64,000 nucleotides of DNA from positions 33,766,656 through 33,830,655 of the forward strand of contig OW388291.1 of assembly GCA_936450465.1 (NCBI GenBank), given 5' to 3'. Below, in pieces: positions 55,136 to 64,000 of this stretch. The position numbers and the translations under genes are program-made. A model generated the notes under the pieces. That model searched no databases, had not been told where the DNA came from, and saw nothing but the letters and a program-made list of their open reading frames with translations. This DNA comes from Gibbula magus. Its lineage: Eukaryota; Mollusca; Gastropoda; Trochida; Trochidae. Position 1 is the stretch's first letter, and each line of letters opens with the position of its first letter.

Positions 55136-55413
55136 ATACAGCCATTGGTTCTGTAGCTCATCACACCTTAAACAGTAAACTAAATAAGTTTCAAAATGTT
55201 TTCCAAATTTTAAGTAGAGTGATTTTAAGAAGAAAAAAGGTCATGGTCCCTGTGGCCCTGTTTTGGGTCACCAAACGTACAATTTAGATTTCCAATTGGC
55301 TAAGGCTGGGCGCACACTATTTTTTTGCGATGCGTTGCGTTGCGTTTTTCTGCACATACTACGCGCATTTAAGAAGTGCGTTACACATTGTGTTTTATAA
55401 AATGTTCATATAC

Positions 55414-57180
55414 CCACTTTTTTCCATCCCTGCTAGAAAATTAGGGGTATCCTGATACAGTATACCTCATGAAACCCTAAGGGTTTAATGAGGTATCCTG
55501 CTCAGGATACCCTAAGGGTTTAATGAGGTATCATGATCAGTTTACAGGGAATTTCCTGAGCACAGGATATTTCAGGAAACTCAAGGAAACTCCAGTATAT
55601 GAACGGAAATTATCAGCGCTATAACATAACGAGGACTTTGTATTTATTCACCAAATATACATAGTCATGTTACATTTCATTGTTAAAAATTAAGATAGTG
55701 TGTTAAAAATGTGCATTTTGATCTGTTATTAGAATTTTGACGGGGCTGGGGGGGGGGGGGGGGGGGGGGGGGGGGTGTCATTATTCAAATGAAAAGGGAA
55801 TTATTTATACATGAGAAGCAGTTTTCAAAATGATTAACTCGCATTTCTAAGAAACAAACTGAAAACTTTGTTTTTAACATTATTTTGTCACTGTTTCATA
55901 GAAGTCAGATGCTTGTAAGAGACATCTTGAAAGATTTGATATACGAATGAAGAGGAGGATTTTGCCACATGTCTTGGCAACTTAACAAATAATGATACAT
56001 TCACTGATTTTACCTTCTTTCTATATTCGTTATGAATATTGAACGATAATGTTACAATTAACAGTTCATTTATTTTCTCAATGATAACATCTAATAACAT
56101 TTCAGAGGGTAGCAGGATCACGATAAACAAAAGCATATCACTTATTTACTTTGTCAGTATTTATTATAAGGTTTAACAATATACGGTTCAGAAAAACAAA
56201 ATATATGGACAATCAAATTTATAATAAATATAAATGACGCTCAAATTACAGTCAGCAATTTCATTGATTTCAATATGGTTTGCTGTTACCTAAGAGGTTG
56301 GTTGTTGTTTAACTGTCGTCCATTCAGGATAATAAATGTTTTCATTGAATAATATTTGGTAATCAAATCAAGTATCAAATATTAGGAATTAATGAAAGAA
56401 GCTTACCTTATCACCGAATCCAACAATATGAATATCCAGATACACAAGAACACAAATTGTAAACTTATAAATCCTTCAATGTTAGAACTTTGAACCACAA
56501 GATTGCGAAACTTGTCCTACTTCAACAAAAGTCTTTTCGCAACTGGCAAAGTTTGCAAACAAATTGTTCTCACGATTTCATACTTAATTTAATTTCATTG
56601 GTTCCTTGGTTTACCCATTAATTGTCATTGGACAACTAGATTGAGAAAAAATAGTGTTCATGTTGTTACACTCATGACACTGAGACAGAGAGACAGACAA
56701 TTGTCTCAGTACCACCTGCAATTGTTTATTCAAGTGACACTGACATTATCTGGTCAGGTGGCTTACCGGGAAGCAGACATTTGGTATTACAGTTAAAATC
56801 CTTTGATGCTTGAGAGATGATGGCTTGTGTTGTTATAACGGATAAACTTTTTTGATTATACCAATGCTGAACTACTTAACGAAATCGGCCGGTCACTACA
56901 GTGACTTAATTGCATTGTCTTAAAGACAGAGCAACACAGAGACAAGTAAAAACATGTCATAGAATGAAAATTTCATTTTTTATAGCAGTACAACATATTC
57001 AGATATAATCAATAAAGCATACTCAACCCCTTTTGATAAAATTAGGTATAGGTTTATATTAGATGGACATGAGTGAAATATCTTGTGTACAATATATTAA
57101 GGAAGATATCACTGTATAATATCTACATCTACTTGTTCAATGTATTTATTTGCTTGCACAGGTGTCCAATAAATAAACAT
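55414..57180. other. AT-rich spacer with palindrome cluster and 28-nt G tract
   Basis: 55440-55580 has repeated 'AACCCTAAGGGTTTAATGAG' and 'GGTATCCTG' palindromic pieces; 55748-55775 is an uninterrupted run of 28 G. No gene recognised. Confidence 0.5.
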
Positions 57181-57186
57181 ACCCCG

Positions 57187-57290
57187 TATCTAGAAACTTT
57201 CTAGTGCGTATCTAGAAACTTTCTAGTGCATATCTAGAAACTTTCTAGTGCATATCTAGAAACTTTCTAGTGCATATCTAGAAACTTTCT
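57187..57290. repeat. 22-bp tandem repeat, about 5 copies
   Basis: Unit TATCTAGAAACTTTCTAGTG plus CA, nearly perfect; only the first copy differs (GCGTAT). Confidence 0.9.
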
Positions 57291-57299
57291 ATCAAACAC

Positions 57300-60200
57300 T
57301 TTCTATGTACCATGTACCATGTGCCATCTGGACATATTTTTGCAAATCACTAATCACTAATCACACTTCATCCTTGGAAACATGACACAAATATTTTTCA
57401 TAAACCCCAGAGACAACAGTAGGACCCCCATGTTGCATCAACTGTTTTACTACATTTAATCATCCGTAAAATCATGGTGAGACCTGAACGAAATAAAACA
57501 TTTTGTGTCATTATAACTGTCCATGACCTGTCCATGTGTATGTCACTTTGATTTAACTGTATTTTGTTAGGGAGCAGCATTAACATAAGCATTATTTGCT
57601 TGTTTGCCAATCCCGTTTTGTTTTTGAAATAAAAATATGTTTAAACCATATAAAACTGATATCAATATCACGTATAAAAAGGGCGTACTTACTAAATCCT
57701 GCGTACCAATGTTCTTGGCCTTTCAAATGTAAAACAGTGATTCACTGCGTTGGTTATGCTATCTTTTTAATAATTTGTATTGAACTAAAGAAGTGTCTCT
57801 GGGTTTAAGGTTGTCTGCTTAGCTCAATTCGAGAAATATATTAAGTTTGCCATATTTTGAATCCTTATTTGTAAGTTTATTTTTCAAATGAACAATAAAT
57901 GTGTCATTTGAATGATGATAACAGTATACATGTAAGTACAGGTAGCAGAGTATTTATAGTAAGGCGTCTCAACGAATATGAATGTATTTGTTCCTAAACT
58001 GATTGGAATATCAAATCAAGTGACTGATTTTAATTCATTTGTTGTTACTTACTACATATGAACAGAAACAATATTAATAAATCCGGAGAGACTCACTAAT
58101 GCAAGACGATTTATAGAAGGAATGGTAGCTGAAAGAGGGCATTTTGTCATAAGCCACTTAATGCATTTTGAAAATGAAGTATTACATTTTCAGTAAGATG
58201 TCATCTTGCATATTGGTTAAAATGTGTATGTGTTTATTTCTATAGATTAAGTAATGAAAGGGGTTGAGTGATGCATGTCAGACATAGGGGCAAGAATGAG
58301 CTAAGAAACTTCGTATTGTAAGTGGTTAAGAAACTATAATCCATATCACACGTTGTAAAACCTACCGAATTCTAAATGCCCTATACTCATTTAATAAGAA
58401 CCATTTTACCATTACCTGTTTCCCGGTTTTTCCTAGCCTAACAGTATTGATACAAGTAATGAGCCTACATAAGATGTGTATTTAGATCAAAGGTTAATTG
58501 CTTTTTCAGGTTATTAAACATAAGTTCTGATAATTACACTGAGTCAAACATACATTTTCATACTTAATAGTTTTATCACTTTAATCGGGACATTTTGATG
58601 GTACCATTTTGATTTTTGTCCTGTAAACCAGAGATTATTAGAGCGTAAAATTAACCTCGCGTTACCGACAATTACTAATGAACTGGTTGTCGGCGGTCAG
58701 CTCGTTAAGAGAGATAAAACACTGAGGCCGCCAAAGAGTTTTACGAGACACGCGCATGAACAGCAATGGTGCAATGTATTTCATTTATACGTGTATATCT
58801 CTAACTAAACAGTCATGGCTGGTGTATATGATCAGCCAGTTTCCTGTCATCCCAGGTTTTGAGGACACCTGTTCAGCAACTCAAACGTGGTAAGCTGTGG
58901 ACCCGCCGTTGTGTCATTCATTCAATGGTAAGATTACATAATGAAGTATACAAGATCATTGAAAGAAGAAAATGGTGTATATTTGAAAGATGGTGTTTTG
59001 TCAGCCATTTATTTATGTATTTAGGAAAGAAGTTTTATGTCTTCAATAAGCTGATATCTTGATTATCTCATGTAACGCCGATGGAGAGAATTAACATTTG
59101 AATTTGAACTGAAAATCACATATTCTAAATGTCCATCAATCATCTACCATGCTTGATTAAACTTATGTCTTATTAACACTGCATGTGCTTATTGCGCAAT
59201 CAAGATGAAAATTATTACTGAGGGTGATATATGTATGACTTTATATTTGAGAACTTACTTGAGAGCCTACATAAGTTGAAGTCGTTGAACCAAAGTTATT
59301 AATCATGTGAGGTTAGAAAAGTAAAACTTCTTATCACTGAGTAAGAATTCGTTTGTTCGTCTAAAATACATAACAGTGATATGGTAGTTCACACATTATT
59401 AGTATTTGGCATCTCTCTCAACCACAATTAACTATCAATGAACGTAAATCCCCCACAAAACAATACATCCACAAATTTGTATTTGATTAAAGTTATTTGA
59501 ATGAGTAGACCTTTGGTCATTTGCATTCATTTGCTCATATTACATTGTTCTTTTATGATAAAACACAGTAAGTATTGGATCCGTTTAATGAGTAGAATTC
59601 ATTTGTTTATGGGTATTTAAGAAAGCAGTTTGATATAAATATCCAACCAAGAACCCATACACTTAACCAAGGCAATAATATTGTATTTGTGGCGTTTGTC
59701 AAGAATCATTCACAAATAAAACGTAGGAAATGTACATTTAGTACCCTACCGAAACATGTTTGAAGGGGTATTGAAACACCAAAACAAACTAAAATACCAA
59801 AGTAAAAATAAACATTTTGAAATACATTTCCATACTCAATTATTATCCCTTTAACCTATTTTCAACTCAGTTTTGTAACGCCATCGGAAACTTTGTCTTG
59901 AAACCACTAGATCAGTAGCGCGGAACAATAAGCTTGAGCATGAACTGATAAAATACAATCACAGAGGCCGCACAAGAGCTACATAAGAGACAGACGTGTG
60001 TACATCAGTGTCGCAATATATTGTTTATATACGTAGACGTATATACAACAACTTAAATCACCGGCTGTTGTACATGACTAGACAGTTTTCGTTCATTGGG
60101 AACCACTTGTTATACTCGTGTATCAATGATACCGAAACATGCGTGATTAGCAGGGTATTCAAAGCACTGTCGTGGAGCTTCTCTAACTTCATGATACTGC

Positions 60201-62470
60201 GTAATTAAACACTGGTTTTGATATCGTCAACCTAATCTTATAGTTCTTTAATTGTTACAAACATGACAAATCAAAAGTTACGTATTCATTGCGGTATAGT
60301 ATGAAAATCAGCGTGTATATAGATTACACTATTGACCAATTGTGAGCGCACGAATATGAAATATAAGCAAATTTGAAAACGTGCATACTATTTATTTCAT
60401 TACATTTGTTTCGTATTGATAAGTATCCACACTTATACATGAGTGTAAATACGTCTGTGACAATGCCATTAAAACCCTATTTCCACAAAGGTGAAGATTG
60501 TTGTATGTAAGTGTCACACAAAAACTGACTTATGGGGCCCTATAAAACATAGTATACAAAAGAATAAACACATATTTAAAAAGAAATACCATAGGATAAT
60601 GTCAATAACCAAGGGAGACAGTATGAAATATACATGTCGTATCGTATATCGATGTTTAAGTTGTAATGTATAATATCATTTAAAACCGTTGCCGTCAAAC
60701 AATAAGAATCTAACCGTAAAAACATTGATTAAACATCGTATTCATCATAAAATATATATTGCCGTCACACATCCAACAAAAGCCATTTTAGTTTGTGCAT
60801 ATTTAGATAATTATAATCTACAATGTATATGAGAAATAAATGAATATTCAAAACAAAGTACATGTATTGTAAAATTTAAGAATTGACGGAATACTTAATT
60901 ATCATATTCTATAACATGCAGACACAATTTGGAAATTGCATAGTTACTGGACATTGATTTTGATTTCTCAGTATGGTATAATAAATGTAATTTGTGATGG
61001 GATATTTGAAATGAATCAAGTCAATTCAATTCTTTATTATTTATAAGTTGTATCAGTGTATACAGTACAGTATTTTAGTGTCTAATTGCCATCACTCATC
61101 CTGTGAGGAGCCCAGTCGCGCTATTAACGAGTTAAATAAAATATGCAAGCCTGGATATACTAGGATATGTGTGTATTGCAAGGGGGCAATCTGTGCGGCT
61201 ATTACCATAAACCAATTTACGGATGTGTATTGTCGCCAATACTACTTATTCAATCTGATTAAATTTACACGTGTGTAGTTGACTCAGAGATATATTCAAG
61301 TGGTCACTGGAATGTTCAGGAGATACGGTTCACTGACTTCATGGATAAACCCTAAAGTTTCTGAGATTTTTGAAAAAGTGGTATATATTTATTTTGATTT
61401 CATTTGAATGAAAACCGGAGAGCATATTGGTTGACGGCTTATTCAAATTTGATAATTCTGAGGGAAGGAAAATTGTGTGACAAAAGGCTATTCGTAAAAA
61501 TTGTCCATCAAAATCGTAAGACATCTTGTATAAAACAGAGAGAGACCAGCCGAAATTGTAAACAAATCAAATGATTAAGAACATGTGTAATGTAGATTTT
61601 GCATACGCCTCTTCACTGCTGTCAACAATCTAAATCTAAAAATTGGAGACTTATTTCAAGATTAAATAGATAGTGTTCGGATAATGCAAAATTGGTGACT
61701 CGATGTTAAAATACAATATTTAATCTTATCTTGAATATATAAATAATCAAAAATGTAATATGTTTACTTGCATCCCCGACAGTATTTTTAGTATTTATTG
61801 TAATAGGGGAATTGTTATAACAGTCGCGTAAAACGTAACGCTTTTCAATATCCATCCAGTGGTTCTTGAACATAAATATTGGTTACTAGTAGATGAAGGA
61901 GAATGAGTTCTATGGATATACAACTTCTTTAATGCAGGAGTGCGACGTTTCGTGGTAGCTTGATAACAGTTTTAGAAACTCGTTCTCCTTCATATATATA
62001 TTGAAATTGATTTTAAAATTTTACAAAATTAAGAAAACAATATGTATTGATGACAGCATATAAACATCTTGTTTGCAAATCCTTTTCTATTTACTGAACA
62101 AGATATGTTAAACTCTATCCCATAATATTGACATGGATTTGATTATCCGTGAATCGGTATTATGTTTTAAACATATTTATTCATGTTAATTATACATGAA
62201 TAAGGACATGCAAATAAGCCAAAGGTTTATCTAAATGCCTGTCCTCGTCAAGATACAATACATACAATATAAATACGGATGGCATCATGAATACACACAC
62301 GCACATTTCATACAGTGATTGCAATGTCAGAACAGTAATGAATTATTAGATCGGTATTATATAGTAAAACAGATATCCACTTGTGTAACTACGTTTAATT
62401 TTTCATAGAATACATTATGACAAAGCTAAAGTTGACTTCCCAGATAAACCGTTACCAGATGTTGATTATA
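57300..62470. other. AT-rich region without recognised gene
   Basis: Two diverged related segments (58640-58850 and 59890-60110) and an inverted pair ATGAAGGAGAATGAGTT / AACTCGTTCTCCTTCAT (61892-61993) are the only structures I see. Short ORFs such as 58859-59062 have no domain I recognise. Confidence 0.4.
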
Positions 62471-62479
62471 TGAGTTGAC

Positions 62480-62870
62480 ATAAATAAGGCAAGTGGCCCA
62501 GATACACTTAGTAATAAGTTCACCAAGCTAGCTGCATAATCAATTTCCTTGCCCCTCATATATTTACATTTACATAAATCATTGTGTGGGTATATATTTC
62601 CTCCCTTATGGAAAGACGTTTCTGTATATCATTTGCACAAGAAAGGCAGTGTAAATGAATATCAAAATTATAGACCTGTAGTATTTCCTTCCTGTATTTG
62701 AAAGATGAGTTTTCAAACAGTGTTCAACTTTTTTCGAGACAAAAATGTCAGGGTTTATGCCAGGTGAAAGTAATGCATATCAACTTACATACCTCTATGA
62801 CATCATAGCAAACGCTTTAGACAATTATTATGTTAATGGATTTAATTTGAAAACCGTTCTTTAAGGTAAA
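62480..62870 (+). pseudogene. Degraded LINE reverse transcriptase fragment
   Basis: Frames can be followed through RT N-terminal motifs: SGPDTLSNKFTKLA, then PPLWKDVSVYHLHKKGSVNE followed by YQNYRPVVFPS, then SGFMPGESNAYQLTYLYDII, with stops and frame changes between. The catalytic core is missing. This part of RT is not represented in the other LINE pieces of the window. Confidence 0.7.
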
Positions 62871-64000
62871 AATGACTTATCTGATGAGACTAACTTAACA
62901 ATTGTGGATTCTGTTGACACATTTATTGACTTAAGTTAACGTTTCTAAATTTAGAAAGCACGTGAAGTTTAACCAAATGTTATATTTGTTAGCATGCAAC
63001 ACGTACATTTCTTATTTATTATTATTATTTATTTCCAAAAAGAAATCTGGATTGGCGAACAAGCCATAGTACAATGAAAGCAAAAGCTGGACGCAGAAAC
63101 AATATATATGGAATAATTTTTAAGCAAAAGACAAATCAGTTAATCCTCGAATCTGTCTATAATTTTATTCAAGAGTCACTAACATTTAAATCATACTATT
63201 CAGCATGTGTCCTTTTAGATATTTCCGAATTAGTGTTTTGCTTTTTGCCTTTGTGTAATCATTTGATCACTGAATTTGTACATTGATCTTGAATTATAAA
63301 TTGTACTTTGATATATTTAGTAGAGCGGCACTACATAAGCCAATAAGTCGAAGTATCATCCTTTCAGTGCATTACTGTTTTACCTAAATGGTTATTTTAC
63401 TAATTTCCTTGTGAAAATTAAATGTTGAAAATTAATGTTATTCTATTACATGTATTCACCTTTATTTAATGTTGTGCTTTCTCAGTTTTGATGAATGAAT
63501 ATGTATTATGTACTGGAGAGGTATTTATAAAGGTGTAATGTATGTGGTTTAAACATATTTATTCATGAAGAATGTGGTTTGGTAAAAAGCAAACTGTTGC
63601 TTATATTAACACACGAGAACTGGACATAAAAACAACCAGCTATAACATAATCATATGGTTTAAACTCATTATTATTCAATAAAGAATCTGTGCACATGAT
63701 TGTTGTTTATGAACATTCTCTACATGTGTAATGTATACATTCATTCTGCTTCGAATCACTACCCGCTCATACATTTTATTGCATCAACATGTATAAATTA
63801 CTCTGTATGACACATTAATAAACAATATATCTTTCCTCATTTTGAGTGAGACGCTCAGGGTTCATTCATCCATAACAAGGCTACTGGTCACGCATCACGC
63901 AAGTAACCATCTAATCCCCTCTTAATCCCTGTCAAAACATACAGATGTGTGACAGGGTGAGGTGTCACCATGACACAAGATCAAAGTTAATCTGTTTGTG
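62871..64000. other. AT-rich right end of window
   Basis: No gene, RNA or clear repeat that I can support. Confidence 0.4.

Larger units (their letters stand above)
52212..55413. repeat. Segmental duplication, copy C (pairs with 29807-34407)
   Basis: Collinear with copy B from 'CAGATAAACATGTATGTG' to 'AAAATGTTCATATACC'. Missing about 1.6 kb of array relative to B and carrying an extra 177-bp MITE. Confidence 0.9.

Overview
Eukaryotic, AT-rich genomic DNA with intron-split small genes, several MITE families, LINE fragments, one DIRS retrotransposon and minisatellite arrays. The dispersed repeat ending in a 'GTGAGCTAAAA' tail, the molluscan-style LINE C-termini and the secreted cysteine-rich peptide genes all suggest a mollusc, most likely a bivalve. 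The species cannot be told from the sequence alone.

The real genes are a family of small secreted peptides with 14 cysteines, found by joining short exons by splice sites and reading phase rather than by long ORFs. Exon 1 codes a signal peptide (43 coding nt, ends in phase 1), exon 2 a 7-Cys module (132 or 135 nt), exon 3 a second 7-Cys module (exactly 112 nt in all four genes), and exon 4 a short tail. Gene D (+) starts left of the window and ends near 5970. Gene A (-) spans 11434-22344. Gene B (-) spans 30056-48681 if the exon 1 at 48639 belongs to it. Gene C (-) spans 52462 to at least 54371, and its exon 1 is not in the window. The two-module C-x4-C-x-C layout resembles molluscan Cvsi-type (MEROPS I84) serine protease inhibitors; this function is inferred.

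The most unusual feature is that splice sites of these genes have been turned into satellite DNA. In genes A, B and C, a 66-bp unit containing the last ~38 nt of exon 3 plus the first ~28 nt of intron 3, and therefore the 5' splice site, is repeated about 79, 26 and 2 times. In B nearly every unit keeps a GTAAGT donor. In A every donor has become GCAAGT, GAAAGT or CAAAACT. In gene D the 3' splice site of exon 2 is repeated instead, as a 26-bp unit. B and C lie in a recent segmental duplication (29807-34407 and 52212-55413) that differs mainly in array length.

Layout: 1-5970 gene D with a 26-bp acceptor array and a 25-bp satellite in its introns; 6000-11380 spacer with MITEs and (TA)n tracts; 11434-22344 gene A with its 5.2-kb array; 22400-29850 spacer with five MITE-type elements and a tRNA-derived SINE; 30056-34407 gene B exons 2-4 with their array; 34408-48638 the presumed 15-kb first intron of B, holding a LINE, a tandem repeat, a 193-bp perfect inverted repeat and an apparently intact DIRS element (39970-46089); 48639-48760 exon 1 and promoter of B; 49715-50736 MITEs; 52212-55413 gene C; 55414-64000 AT-rich sequence with no recognised gene and one degraded LINE.
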